Source: Brevundimonas pondensis
Lineage (GTDB): Bacteria; Pseudomonadota; Alphaproteobacteria; Caulobacterales; Caulobacteraceae
NCBI RefSeq assembly: GCF_017487345.1
Contig: NZ_CP062006.1
Location: 1,804,001-1,868,000 of the forward strand
Reading direction: 5' to 3'
Length of the DNA stretch: 64,000 nt
A model generated the notes under the pieces. The model did not search any database and was not told where the DNA came from. It saw only the letters and a list, made by a program, of their open reading frames with translations. The position numbers and the translations under genes are program-made. This document shows positions 12,488-23,026 of the stretch, one piece after another (the stretch's first letter is position 1; every line of letters starts with the position of its first letter).

Positions 12488-13839
12488 GCCCCACCCTTCC
12501 TTAACCCTGTTCGGCGACCGTGCCGCCGTGCGCGCCATCCGTCCAGAGCCAGAAATGATCCGTCCCGGCCCGCCCCTGTGGGAACAGGTTGCGGCAGGAT
12601 TCATCCTGTGCATGCTGACCGGTGCCCTGATCGGGCCGGTTCTCGCCCCGGATCAGGGCGAGACGCCACTGCTGCGCCTGTTTTGGCTGCCGGTCTACGC
12701 CCTGGTCGCGGGTCTGACGGTGTTGCGCTTCAAAACCGTCATCAAGGCCTGGCCAGCCATCCTCGCCTGGGCCTGCATCGTCGGTCTGGCCTTCGCCTCG
12801 AAATACTGGTCGATCGACCCGTCCACGACCAGCCGACGGGTCATCGCCATGGTCATCAGCGGCGCCTTCGCCATGTATCTGGGCTCGACCTTCCACGGCC
12901 CGCACCTGCCACGACTTCTGGCGCGTTGCGCCCTGATCATGGGCGTGCTGAGCGTCTTCATGGTCTTCGCCGTGCCGTCGATCGGCGTCCACCACGACAT
13001 CAACGCCGGCATGTGGCGCGGCATCTGGTACGAGAAGAACCAGATGGGCATCGTCATGGCGGCCGGCGGAACGGCGGCTGCCGCCTGGATGGCGTCCGAA
13101 GACCGGCTGCGACCGGTCCCGCTGCTGACCATCCTGGTTTGCATCGGCCTGGTCCTGGCCACGCGTTCCAAGACCTCCCTGCTTTGCGTCATGCTGGGCG
13201 TCGGCATGGTGGCGGCGCTTTGGACTCTCAAGCGCGGCGGTCCCGCCCTGGCGGTCGCCGCCGTCTGGATGGGCGTGGTCGGCGGGGCTGTCGGCTGGTG
13301 GCTGTGGACTTATGAGTCCGCCGAGATCCTCGCCGCCCTGGGCAAGGACCCCTCGCTGACCGGCCGCACCGGCATCTGGGACGCCCTGTTCACCAAGATC
13401 GCCGAACGCCCCTGGACCGGCTACGGCTATAACGCCTTCTGGGGCAAGGAGTCCGAACCCGCGCTCTGGGTCCGCTATCAGACCGGCTGGCTGGTGCCGT
13501 CCGCCCATAACGGCTGGATCGACCTGCTGGTCCAACTGGGTTGGCCCGGCGCTGTCCTGGTCGGGACAATCATGGCCGCCTCCTATCTGCTGACCCTGCT
13601 GCGTCTTCCTACAGCGGGTCTGCGCGAGGGCTTCTGGGGAATAGCCTACCTGAGCGTCTACATCCTGCTGACCCTGTCCGAGAGCGTGCTGGTCAGCGCC
13701 CAGAACATGCCCTGGACCCTGTGCCTGGCCATCCTGGCGCGCGCGGTCTACCCCGAACCGCGCACCGAACGGGCAACGCTTGCGCCCAGCCGTCGTCGAG
13801 CCTACCAGACCGGTCCCCGAATCGCCTCAGACTGCACCG

Positions 13840-15924
<2,085 letters not shown>

Positions 15925-15930
15925 GGAAAC

Positions 15931-15953
15931 GCCTCGGCCTTACAGGCCGAGGC
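15931..15953 (-). terminator. Hairpin at the convergent ends of parE and mrp
   Basis: A perfect 10-bp stem GCCTCGGCCT / AGGCCGAGGC with loop TAC spans the mrp stop codon and lies 6 bases after the parE stop. On the minus strand it is followed by GTTTCC, a weak T-tract. It is probably a shared or mrp-side terminator. Confidence 0.55.
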
Positions 15954-17010
15954 TCTCCGCCACCCGAGCCGCCACGGCGGCGAAGCGTTGCGCCACCTCG
16001 CCCTCAGGCTCGGCAGAGACCAGCGGATGGCCCGCATCGCCTGCCTGACGCAGGGCAGCGTCCAGTGGAAGGTCGCCGAGGAAGACCACGCCCAGCCGGG
16101 CGGATTCGGCTTCGGCCCCGCCTTGTCCGAAGACCGGGCCGCTCATGTTCTCGATCAGCCCCAGCGTCGGCACGTTGACACGCTGGAACAGGGTATGGGC
16201 CCGGCGCGCATCGGCCAGCGCCACCTCCTGCGGAGTCGAGACGATGACTGCACCGTCCAGCGGCGTCTTCTGGATCAGGGTCAGTTGAACGTCGCCGGTG
16301 CCGGGCGGCAGATCCACCACCAGAATGTCCAGCGGCGCGTCCTCCGTGCCCCAGCGCGTCTGGGTCAGCATCTGGGTGATCGCCTGCGACGCCATCGGCC
16401 CGCGCCAGATCATGGCGTCGTCGGCCTTGGTCAGCAGGCCGACCGACATGGCCTTCAACCCGTGGGCGACGTGGGGCACGATGGCCCCGTCCACATAGTC
16501 CGGCTGGCCCGACAGCCCCAGCATGGTCGGCAGCGACGGACCATAGACGTCGGCGTCCAGTATCCCGACCGACAGGCCCCGCGCCGCGAGCGCCGCCGCC
16601 AGGTTCACCGCCACCGTGGACTTGCCGACGCCGCCCTTGCCGCTGGCCACGGCCAGAACGCGCTTCACATGGGCGGGGCGGTCGGTCGGAACCGGCGCCT
16701 TGGCGCGGCCCGGATCAGTCGCGGCCTTGGACAGGCCGGCCGTGCGACGCGGCGCGGCTGCGGGCGCCGTTTCTGCGGTCAGGACGACCGAGACCCGCGC
16801 CATGCCCGGCATGGCTTTCAACGCCGCCTCGGCCGCGTCGCGCACCGGGGCGTATATGGCCGTCTCGCCAGCCGGAACCTCCATGACGAAGCCCGCGCGG
16901 TCCTCGCCCACCATCAGCCCCTGAACCAGACCGGCGGCGACCAGCCCCTGTCCCGATTTCGGATCGACAATGGCGTCGAGGGCGGCGGTTACGGCGGTGC
17001 GGTCGATCAA
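15940..17010 (-). CDS. mrp: Mrp/ApbC-family iron-sulfur carrier P-loop ATPase
   Basis: The 356-residue protein has an N-terminal MIP18/DUF59-like domain (residues 1-80), a low-complexity Ala/Pro linker, and a deviant Walker A ASGKGGVGKST at 122-132 followed by the ILDADVYGPSLPTMLG block. These define Mrp/ApbC proteins, which carry Fe-S clusters to apo-enzymes. One thing is odd: most members have a CxxC cluster-binding pair after ENMS, and here the sequence runs straight from LIENMSGPVFGQGGAEAE with no Cys. Divergent from miaA with a short gap. Family call secure, carrier role less so. Confidence 0.9.
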   Translation of the reverse strand: MIDRTAVTAALDAIVDPKSGQGLVAAGLVQGLMVGEDRAGFVMEVPAGETAIYAPVRDAAEAALKAMPGMARVSVVLTAETAPAAAPRRTAGLSKAATDPGRAKAPVPTDRPAHVKRVLAVASGKGGVGKSTVAVNLAAALAARGLSVGILDADVYGPSLPTMLGLSGQPDYVDGAIVPHVAHGLKAMSVGLLTKADDAMIWRGPMASQAITQMLTQTRWGTEDAPLDILVVDLPPGTGDVQLTLIQKTPLDGAVIVSTPQEVALADARRAHTLFQRVNVPTLGLIENMSGPVFGQGGAEAESARLGVVFLGDLPLDAALRQAGDAGHPLVSAEPEGEVAQRFAAVAARVAESLGL

Positions 17011-17087
17011 GGCTCTACTCCTTGGCCCTTGCCGGGCCGGTCGCGGGCGTTCTATCGCCCTCTGATCCTGTTCGCGAGCCCGTTCCT

Positions 17088-17972
17088 TTGACCAAATCGC
17101 CCCGCCTCACCCTGATCGCCGGCCCCACCGCCTCGGGCAAGTCGCGTCTGGCGCTGGAAATGGCCGAGAAAACCGGCGCGATCATCATCAACGCCGACAG
17201 CCAGCAGCTCTACGCCGACCTGCGCGTCCTCAGCGCGCGCCCGTCCATCGAAGACGAAGCCCGCGCCGAGCACCGCCTCTATGGCGTGGCCGACGCCGCC
17301 GAATCCTGGTCGGTCGGACGCTGGACCCGCGCGATCATGCCGCTGCTGGAGGAACTGACGGCCCAGGACCGCCCCGCCCTGCTGGTCGGCGGCACCGGCC
17401 TCTATTTCAATGCCCTGACGCGCGGTCTGGCCGACATACCCGCCGTGGCTGACGCCGTCCGCGACGCGGTCCAGGCTTCCTACGACCTTGAGGGCGAAAC
17501 CGCCTTCCGCCGCCGTCTGGCCGGGGTCGACCCCGCCGCCGCCGCCGCCATCACCCCCGGTGACCGCCAGCGCCTGATCCGCGCCCTGGCCGTGGCACAG
17601 GCCACCGGCCGTTCCCTCAGCGCGTGGAAGGCTGATACCCGGCCTCTGCTGGCGGCAGGTTCATATAACGCCCTGGTGGTCGAGCCCCCGCGCGACCGCC
17701 TTTACGCCAACTGCGACGTGCGGGTCAGCCTGATGATCGACAATGGCGCGGTGGACGAGGTCCGCACCCTTCTGACTCGCAACCTCGACCCTGTCCTGCC
17801 CGCCATGAAGGCCGTGGGCGTGCCCGAACTGGCGGCTCATCTCTTGGGCCTGACCTCGCTGGATCAGGCCATCGCCGCCATCCGCCTGTCCACCCGCCAC
17901 TACGCCAAACGCCAGCTGACCTGGTTCAGGAACCAGACCCGCGACTGGCCGCGCCATCCGGGTTTCGCCTGA
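17088..17972 (+). CDS. miaA: tRNA dimethylallyltransferase
   Basis: Adds an isopentenyl group to A37 of tRNAs that read codons starting with U. The P-loop GPTASGKS lies at about residues 12-19, followed by IIINADSQQLYADLRVLSARPS and the LLVGGTGLYFNAL block. The C-terminal AVGVPEL and TRHYAKRQLTWFRNQ segments are typical. The most likely start is TTG at 17088 (MTKSPRLTLIAGPT, 294 residues), since the conserved sequence begins there; the frame is open upstream to 17022. Immediately downstream is the tmRNA gene on the same strand. Confidence 0.93.
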   Translation: MTKSPRLTLIAGPTASGKSRLALEMAEKTGAIIINADSQQLYADLRVLSARPSIEDEARAEHRLYGVADAAESWSVGRWTRAIMPLLEELTAQDRPALLVGGTGLYFNALTRGLADIPAVADAVRDAVQASYDLEGETAFRRRLAGVDPAAAAAITPGDRQRLIRALAVAQATGRSLSAWKADTRPLLAAGSYNALVVEPPRDRLYANCDVRVSLMIDNGAVDEVRTLLTRNLDPVLPAMKAVGVPELAAHLLGLTSLDQAIAAIRLSTRHYAKRQLTWFRNQTRDWPRHPGFA

Positions 17973-17990
17973 GATTTCGACAGCTTCCCC

Positions 17991-18019
17991 TTGGAAGCCA
18001 ACGCCGAGACGCCTATATT
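17991..18019 (+). promoter_or_regulatory. Probable promoter of ssrA
   Basis: TTGGAA (17991-17996) and TATATT (18014-18019) are separated by exactly 17 bases, a good sigma-70 type spacing. The predicted start near 18026 coincides with the first base of a UUCG-capped hairpin at the 5' end of the permuted tmRNA transcript. Confidence 0.6.
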
Positions 18020-18025
18020 GAACTT

Positions 18026-18322
18026 GTTCGGGTTCGCCCGGACTATGGCGATAAACGCGCCTGTAATAAGCGGACCGGACCCGGGTGCGATTCCCGGCGG
18101 CTCCACCAAATCTCTCACCGCGTTATCGGCGGGAGCTGCGGGGCCGACTAGCATCGACGGACGTGTAAAGAGGATGCTTTTGCCCGTCCTGGCCCACCGT
18201 ATCGGGCCATTTTCTAACTGCGAACGATAACTTCGCTGGAGAAGTCCGCCTCGCCGCGTAATGCGGTTCGGTTGATTTCGAACACTTAAGTCCTGGGGGT
18301 TCAGATCCTCAGGCGGGGCCCG
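18026..18322 (+). ncRNA. ssrA: Transfer-messenger RNA, permuted two-piece alpha type
   Basis: Rescues stalled ribosomes and adds a degradation tag. The gene order is permuted: the acceptor part comes first, with T-arm CCGGG-TGCGATT-CCCGG (18081-18097), acceptor strand CGGCTCC (18098-18104) and ACCA at 18105-18108. After a removed spacer the coding part begins GGGGCCG (18140-18146), which pairs with the acceptor strand over 7 bp (one G-U pair). The tag frame starts at the GCG resume codon 18220 and ends with TAA at 18259-18261; with the Ala carried by the tRNA part the tag is AANDNFAGEVRLAA, close to the alphaproteobacterial AANDNFAEEFAVAA type. Outer ends are approximate. Two RNA pieces are expected after processing. 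Confidence 0.93.
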
Positions 18323-18398
18323 GGGGGCGCCTGGCAACAGAAGCCCCCCACTTCCTCGGACATCGCAGGAACCTGGCGACAGAATCCCGTCGCTTTCC
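18323..18398 (+). terminator. Two related hairpins after ssrA
   Basis: First hairpin: GGGGGGC (18323-18329) pairs with GCCCCCC (18344-18350). Second: GCGAC (18376-18380) pairs with GTCGC (18389-18393), followed by TTTCC. Both contain CCTGGCRACAGAA (18331 and 18372, offset 41) and a downstream TTCCTC, so they look like two copies of one element with different stems. They probably mark the 3' end of the ssrA transcript; only the second has a short T-run. Confidence 0.5.
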
Positions 18399-18467
18399 TC
18401 AAATCCGCATCTTCCGTCGCTCGCCTGTCGCGGGTAACAGTCGGCCGTTCCCAGTTTCGAGGCCCTG

Positions 18468-18965
18468 ATGACGGATCAAGCTCCCCCGGTCGATGAGATG
18501 CACTATGAGCAGCTCGCCCAGGACGCCCTGCGCGGCGTGATCCGCTCGGCGCTGGAACGCGCGGCCGAGCCTGACGGCATCCCCGGCGCGCACCACTTCT
18601 ACATCACGTTCAAGACGCGGGCGCCCGGCGTCTCGGTGCCGCCGGACGTGCTGGCCAAATACCCTGACGAAATGACTATCGTCCTGCAGCACCAGTACTG
18701 GGACCTGGACGTCCAGCACGACCGCTTTTCCATCATGCTGAAGTTCGGCGGCATGCCCAAGGTTTTGGCCATGCCCTATTCGGCCGTGACCCGCTTCTAC
18801 GACCCCAGCGTCCAGTTCATGCTGCAGTTCGAGGAACCCGAGATCGTCGAGGCCGAAATCGCCCCCCTGTCGCCGCCGGCCCGCGACCCGAACGCCGCCC
18901 CGCCGCCCTCGGGCGATGACGACGGCCCCAAGGTCGTCTCCCTGGACCAGTTCCGCAAGAAATAG
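18468..18965 (+). CDS. sspB: SspB-family ClpXP adaptor
   Basis: The 165-residue protein matches the alpha-type SspB: a tag-binding domain (YEQLAQDALRGVIRSALE at the start, HHFYITFKTRAPGV near 45, MTIVLQHQYWDL near 68, LKFGGMPKVLAMPYSAVTRFYDPS near 89), a Pro-rich acidic linker (about 125-150), and a C-terminal tail VVSLDQFRKK that should bind ClpX. SspB tethers ssrA-tagged proteins to ClpXP. The ATG is preceded by GAGG. The gene lies about 145 bases after the tmRNA gene on the same strand, a direct functional pairing. Confidence 0.92.
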   Translation: MTDQAPPVDEMHYEQLAQDALRGVIRSALERAAEPDGIPGAHHFYITFKTRAPGVSVPPDVLAKYPDEMTIVLQHQYWDLDVQHDRFSIMLKFGGMPKVLAMPYSAVTRFYDPSVQFMLQFEEPEIVEAEIAPLSPPARDPNAAPPPSGDDDGPKVVSLDQFRKK

Positions 18966-18976
18966 ACGCTGGCTTC

Positions 18977-19144
18977 ATGAGCAATCCCGACGACAAGCCC
19001 GCCGAGACACCCGCCCAGCGCGCGCTTCGCCTCAAGCAGGCCGCCCAGAAGGCCCGCCCCGGCCCGCCCCAAAAGGGCGGCCTTCAGCGTGACCAGTCCG
19101 TCAACGTCAAGTCCGGCTCGAACAAACCCTGGATGACGCGCTAG
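18977..19144 (+). CDS. Small basic hypothetical protein after sspB
   Basis: A 55-codon frame starts with ATG 11 bases after the sspB stop and encodes a Lys/Arg/Gln/Pro-rich, probably disordered protein: MSNPDDKPAETPAQRALRLK at the start and NVKSGSNKPWMTR at the end. Codon use is GC3-rich like its neighbours, which supports coding. I do not recognise the family. Its position suggests co-expression with sspB. No hydrophobic segment and no Cys residues. Confidence 0.6.
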   Translation: MSNPDDKPAETPAQRALRLKQAAQKARPGPPQKGGLQRDQSVNVKSGSNKPWMTR

Positions 19145-19221
19145 GTCATTCAAGGGTATTTGCGCTGGCTTGACAGCAAACCGCTCCGATGGAGAAATCT
19201 TCGTTTCCGACGGAGATCGCC

Positions 19222-19761
19222 ATGCGCCTGTTTCGCCTTGCCCTGCCAGTCATGGCGCTTCTCGCAGCATCGCCCGTCGCAGCACAGGATCGCGAAGGAA
19301 CGGATCACCCGTTGCTGCCCCGCTACGAGGGCGCCACGATCATCCAGTATCGCGACGGCTCGCTCGACGAGATCCTTATCCCGACCGCTGCTGTCAACGA
19401 CGAAAACCAGGCGAAGGGCGAAGCTCTGGAAGGCCGTGTGACGCACCTGGACTATCGCGTCACGCCAGCGGCCAGTCCTCTGACCATGGCCCGGCACTAT
19501 GAAGCGGTCCTCGCCGCCAATGGGTTTGAAACCGTCTTTTCATGCAGCGGTCAGAACGACTGCGGCCGCAGCATGGATGCCCTGATCTCGAACTCGGGCA
19601 AGGTGGCGCCGGTCGGCTTCTCCGACGCCGTCTTCAGCGAGCGCGTACGCGTGGTGGTCGCGCGTCGGCAAGCGGACTGGATTCTGGTGCGCGTCGACGA
19701 AGCGCCTGATCGGTCCCTGATCTATACGGCCATCATTGAAGATAGCCACCCCGCGCGCTGA
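19222..19761 (+). CDS. Secreted DUF4892-like protein
   Basis: The 179-residue product has a clear signal peptide MRLFRLALPVMALLAASPVAAQ with cleavage after AQ. The mature part starts DREGTDHPLLPRYEGATIIQYRDG, resembling the DUF4892 domain found alone or with OmpA domains in envelope proteins; here there is no OmpA part. There are two Cys, in CSGQNDC, which could form a disulfide in the periplasm. I chose the ATG at 19222 because GGAG lies just upstream and it starts the signal peptide; an ATG at 19189 is in frame. Function unknown. Confidence 0.7.
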   Translation: MRLFRLALPVMALLAASPVAAQDREGTDHPLLPRYEGATIIQYRDGSLDEILIPTAAVNDENQAKGEALEGRVTHLDYRVTPAASPLTMARHYEAVLAANGFETVFSCSGQNDCGRSMDALISNSGKVAPVGFSDAVFSERVRVVVARRQADWILVRVDEAPDRSLIYTAIIEDSHPAR

Positions 19762-19777
19762 ACAGGGGGGAGCGGCG

Positions 19778-20944
19778 TCATCCCGCCCTGGCCGCAATCA
19801 CCCTCAGCACCGCATCCGCCGCCAGTTCTGACGGATCGGGACCGCCGCGGCCCATCAGGTCCAGCGCCGCAGTCTGGCGCGCGGCTTGATCGGCGGCGGC
19901 CTGCGGGTCGGACAACAGGCGGCCGACCGCCTCGGTCAGCTTCTCGGGCGTGGCGTCGTTCTGGATGAACTCAGGCGCTATGCGGTCGTCGGCGGCGATG
20001 TTGAACAGGGTGATGTGCTTGGCCGTCACCAGGTTCTTCATCAGAGCGTAGCTGAGCCCGTCGATCTTGTAGGCGATGACCATGGGCGCGCCGGCCAGAG
20101 CCAGTTCGGTCGAGACCGTGCCGCTGGTGGCCAGGGCGACATTGGCCGCCTTCATCGCATCATACTTGTCCGCCTCCTGCGCCAGATGGGCGCGGAAGGG
20201 CCAGGCGGCGACACGCCCCGCCACATCGGCGGCCACGGTGCCGGCGGCGACGACGGCGATCTCCAGCGAGGGGTTCGCCGCCTTCAGACGCTTCACCGTC
20301 GCCTCGAAAACGGGCGTCATCCGGTTGATTTCGCTGGGACGACTGCCCGGCAGGACCAGCAACAGGGGCGCGGCGGCGGCGATGCCGCGCGCGGCGCGGA
20401 AGCGGGCGCCGTCGGCGCTGGCCATGTCCACATGCAGGGCCTGCGAGCCCACGACTGTCGTCGGCAGCCCCTCGCGCTCGAACCAGGGCGCGTCGAAGCT
20501 GTAGAGTGACAGCAGGTGATCGACGCTGGCGGCCAGGGTCTTGGCCCGGCCCGGACGCGAGGCCCAGACCTGCGGCCCCACATACTTGATCAGCGGTATG
20601 CCCGGCAGGACCTCGCGCAGGGCCTTAGCCACGCGGATGGTGAAGCCCCAGCTGTCGATGAGGACGACCGCGTCGGGCCGCTCGGCCTTGGCCAGAGCGA
20701 CCGTGTCGGCCACCCGGCGCTTGACCAGACCATAGGCCTTCAGCCCCTCGATCCAGCCCAGAATGGACAGTTCGGCGATGTCGAACGGGCTGGCGACGCC
20801 TTCGGCCGTCATCTTGGGGCCACCGACGCCGACAAAGACGACATCGTCGCCCAGGCGCGACTTCAAAGCGTGCGCCAGTCCGGCGCCTAGGGCGTCGCCC
20901 GAGGCCTCGGCGGCGACCAGCATGATCTTCAGCGGACGGCTCAT
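19778..20944 (-). CDS. lpxB: Lipid-A-disaccharide synthase
   Basis: Joins UDP-2,3-diacylglucosamine and lipid X to make the disaccharide core of lipid A at the inner membrane. The 388-residue length and the motifs MLVAAEASGDALGAGLA near the N-terminus, VLIDSWGFTIRVAK near 95, YVGPQVWASRPGRAK near 121 and LVLPGSRPSEI near 196 are those of LpxB. Last gene of the supercluster that begins at rpsB; its start overlaps the lpxI stop by 4 bases (ATGA). Downstream it converges on the DUF4892-like gene. Confidence 0.96.
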   Translation of the reverse strand: MSRPLKIMLVAAEASGDALGAGLAHALKSRLGDDVVFVGVGGPKMTAEGVASPFDIAELSILGWIEGLKAYGLVKRRVADTVALAKAERPDAVVLIDSWGFTIRVAKALREVLPGIPLIKYVGPQVWASRPGRAKTLAASVDHLLSLYSFDAPWFEREGLPTTVVGSQALHVDMASADGARFRAARGIAAAAPLLLVLPGSRPSEINRMTPVFEATVKRLKAANPSLEIAVVAAGTVAADVAGRVAAWPFRAHLAQEADKYDAMKAANVALATSGTVSTELALAGAPMVIAYKIDGLSYALMKNLVTAKHITLFNIAADDRIAPEFIQNDATPEKLTEAVGRLLSDPQAAADQAARQTAALDLMGRGGPDPSELAADAVLRVIAARAG

Positions 20945-21780
20945 CGTTCCACGCCCCAGACGAACAGGCCAAGCCGGTCGGCCGCCTCGACCAGCGCCTC
21001 ATGGTCGATGATGATCAACCGCCCGGCGAAGCCGCCGATGCCCGCCAGACCGGCGGCGGCGGCCAGTTCGACCGTCATCGGCCCGATCACTGGCATGTCC
21101 ACCCGCAGATCCTGGATCGGCTTGGGCGCCTTGCCCAACGCGCCCTTCAGCGCGCCCGGCGCGCCGTGCAGGTCAGCGGGCAGGCCCGCCACGCGGCGCA
21201 GCATCTCGTCCGTGCCTTCCTGCGCCTCCACCGCCAGCACCAGTCCCTCGCAGACGACCGCGCCCTGACCGATATCCAGTTCACCCGATTTTTCAGCGAC
21301 GTGCAGCGCCTTCTTCAGGTCCGTCATTTGCTCTGGCGTCGGCGTGATCGCACCCAGAGCGCCCGCCGCCAGAGCCTCGCCGCCCAGAATGTCGTCCGCG
21401 CCCTCGACCGCATAACCCTCGGCCTCGAACACCGACAGGATCTTGCGTAGCAGGGCGTCGTCGCCCTTGGTCGCGGCCGCCACGATGCCGGGCAACAGGG
21501 TCGCCCCCTTGAAGTCGGGCTTCAGGGTCTTGAAGTCGGGCCGGTTCACATAGCCCGCCAGACAGACCGCCTCGCAGCCCTCCGCCTTCATCGTCTTCAG
21601 GATACGGCCAATCTCGGCCATGCCGAACTCTTGCCCCGGCCAGCGCACCAGATGCTCGTCGGCGAACCCGGCCAGACGGATGATGAAGACCGCCCGCCCC
21701 TCAGCCTCGCACCGCGCCGCGATCTTGAACGGCAGGTCGCCGCCGCCCGCGATCAGGCCGAGCTTGGGTGCAGCCGTCAT
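20941..21780 (-). CDS. lpxI: UDP-2,3-diacylglucosamine pyrophosphatase, LpxI type
   Basis: Releases UMP to form lipid X, the step done by LpxH in E. coli. The 279-residue protein begins KLGLIAGGGDLPFKIAARCEAEG and has an ERP-like block followed by VGFVEGDDILGGEAL-type sequence near residue 140 and MPVIGPMTVELAAAAGLAGIGG near the end, as in LpxI (DUF1009). I chose the ATG at 21780, which overlaps the lpxA stop as ATGA; a start 18 bases upstream is in frame. It lies between lpxA and lpxB. Confidence 0.93.
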   Translation of the reverse strand: MTAAPKLGLIAGGGDLPFKIAARCEAEGRAVFIIRLAGFADEHLVRWPGQEFGMAEIGRILKTMKAEGCEAVCLAGYVNRPDFKTLKPDFKGATLLPGIVAAATKGDDALLRKILSVFEAEGYAVEGADDILGGEALAAGALGAITPTPEQMTDLKKALHVAEKSGELDIGQGAVVCEGLVLAVEAQEGTDEMLRRVAGLPADLHGAPGALKGALGKAPKPIQDLRVDMPVIGPMTVELAAAAGLAGIGGFAGRLIIIDHEALVEAADRLGLFVWGVER

Positions 21781-22565
21781 TCCTTGCCCGGCAGGCAAAG
21801 CGGTCGCTTGGCGCCGTCGCGGATGAAGGCGACGATCTCCACGATCTCAGGCAGATCGGCATAGGTCGCCTCGACCCGGTCCAGGCGATCGGCGAAGACG
21901 CCTTCGCCCTCGAACAGGTCGCGGAAGGCGGCCAGCAGGCGACGCACCGCATCCTTGCCGTAACCCTTGCGCTTCAACCCGATCAGGTTGAGGCCGTGAA
22001 GGCTGGCGTGATTGCCCCAGGCCGAGCCGTAGGGAATGACGTCGCGCGTCACGGCGGCCAGACCGCCGACGATGGCGCCCTGCCCCACCCGGCCGTTCTG
22101 ATGCACGGCGCACAGCCCACCCAGGAAGACCTTGTCCCCTATCTGGGCGTGGCCGCCCAGGGTGGCGTTGTTGGCCATGACGACATTGTCGCCTACAACG
22201 CAGTCATGACCGACGTGGGCGCCCGTCATGAACAGGCCGTTCGAGCCGACGCGCGTCACGCCCGTGCCCTGCGGCGTGCCCCGGTTGAAGGTGACGTGCT
22301 CGCGGATGAGGTTGTCTGCACCGATCTCCAGCCGGACAGGCTCACCCTTGTAGCCATTGTGCTGCGGGTCGCCGCCGATGACGGCGAAGGGATGGATGAC
22401 CGTTCGCGCGCCGACGCTGGTGTCCTGCTGAACCACGACGTGGCTGACAAGCTTGACGCCCTCGGCCAGGGTCACGCCCGGACCGACGACGCACCAGGGT
22501 CCGATCACGACCCCGCTGGCGATCTGGGCCGAGGCGTCGACGACGGCGGTCGGGTGGATGGTCAC
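21777..22565 (-). CDS. lpxA: UDP-N-acetylglucosamine acyltransferase
   Basis: First step of lipid A synthesis: transfers a 3-hydroxyacyl chain from ACP to UDP-GlcNAc. The 262-residue product begins IHPTAVVDASAQIASGVVIGPWCVVGPGV, the hexapeptide repeats of a left-handed beta helix, with catalytic His in MTGAHVGHDCVVGDN near residue 120. The C-terminal helical domain follows. Overlaps fabZ and lpxI by 4 bases each, so translation is probably coupled. Confidence 0.97.
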   Translation of the reverse strand: MTIHPTAVVDASAQIASGVVIGPWCVVGPGVTLAEGVKLVSHVVVQQDTSVGARTVIHPFAVIGGDPQHNGYKGEPVRLEIGADNLIREHVTFNRGTPQGTGVTRVGSNGLFMTGAHVGHDCVVGDNVVMANNATLGGHAQIGDKVFLGGLCAVHQNGRVGQGAIVGGLAAVTRDVIPYGSAWGNHASLHGLNLIGLKRKGYGKDAVRRLLAAFRDLFEGEGVFADRLDRVEATYADLPEIVEIVAFIRDGAKRPLCLPGKE

Positions 22566-23026
22566 TGGGCGGGCTCCGCCACGGTCACGACCATGGCCAT
22601 GAACTCGGCCTCGGCGGCCAGCTTGCCGTCGATGAAGGTCTCGCCACGGAACTTGTAGGCGTCGCCGCGCGCGCGGATCACCTTGACCTCCATGCGCAGC
22701 TGGTCGCCCGGACGGGCGGGCTTGCGGAAGCGCACGCCGTCGATCGACATGAACATGATGACCTTGTCAGCCACCGCCACGTCCAACGACTTGGACATCA
22801 GCAGCGCGCCCGTCTGGGCCATGGCTTCGACGATCAGTACGCCCGGCATGACCGGATCGATCGGGAAGTGGCCGGGGAAGAAGGGCTCGTTGTGGGTGAC
22901 GTTCTTGATGCCAACGATCGAGGTCGCCGTCACGAAGTCCTCGGCCTTGTCGACCAGCAGGAAGGGATAGCGGTGCGGCAGGCGACGCATCACCTCGGCG
23001 TAATCGATCTTGTTGTCTTCGCTCAT
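22562..23026 (-). CDS. fabZ: 3-hydroxyacyl-ACP dehydratase
   Basis: Dehydrates 3-hydroxyacyl-ACP in fatty acid elongation, competing with LpxA/LpxD for the same substrates. The 154-residue protein has the hot-dog fold motif HNEPFFPGHFPIDPVMPGVLIVEAMAQ with catalytic His and Glu, and LPHRYPFLLVDK near the N-terminus. I chose the ATG at 23026, which overlaps the lpxD stop by 4 bases; the longer frame upstream lies inside lpxD. Confidence 0.97.
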   Translation of the reverse strand: MSEDNKIDYAEVMRRLPHRYPFLLVDKAEDFVTATSIVGIKNVTHNEPFFPGHFPIDPVMPGVLIVEAMAQTGALLMSKSLDVAVADKVIMFMSIDGVRFRKPARPGDQLRMEVKVIRARGDAYKFRGETFIDGKLAAEAEFMAMVVTVAEPAQ

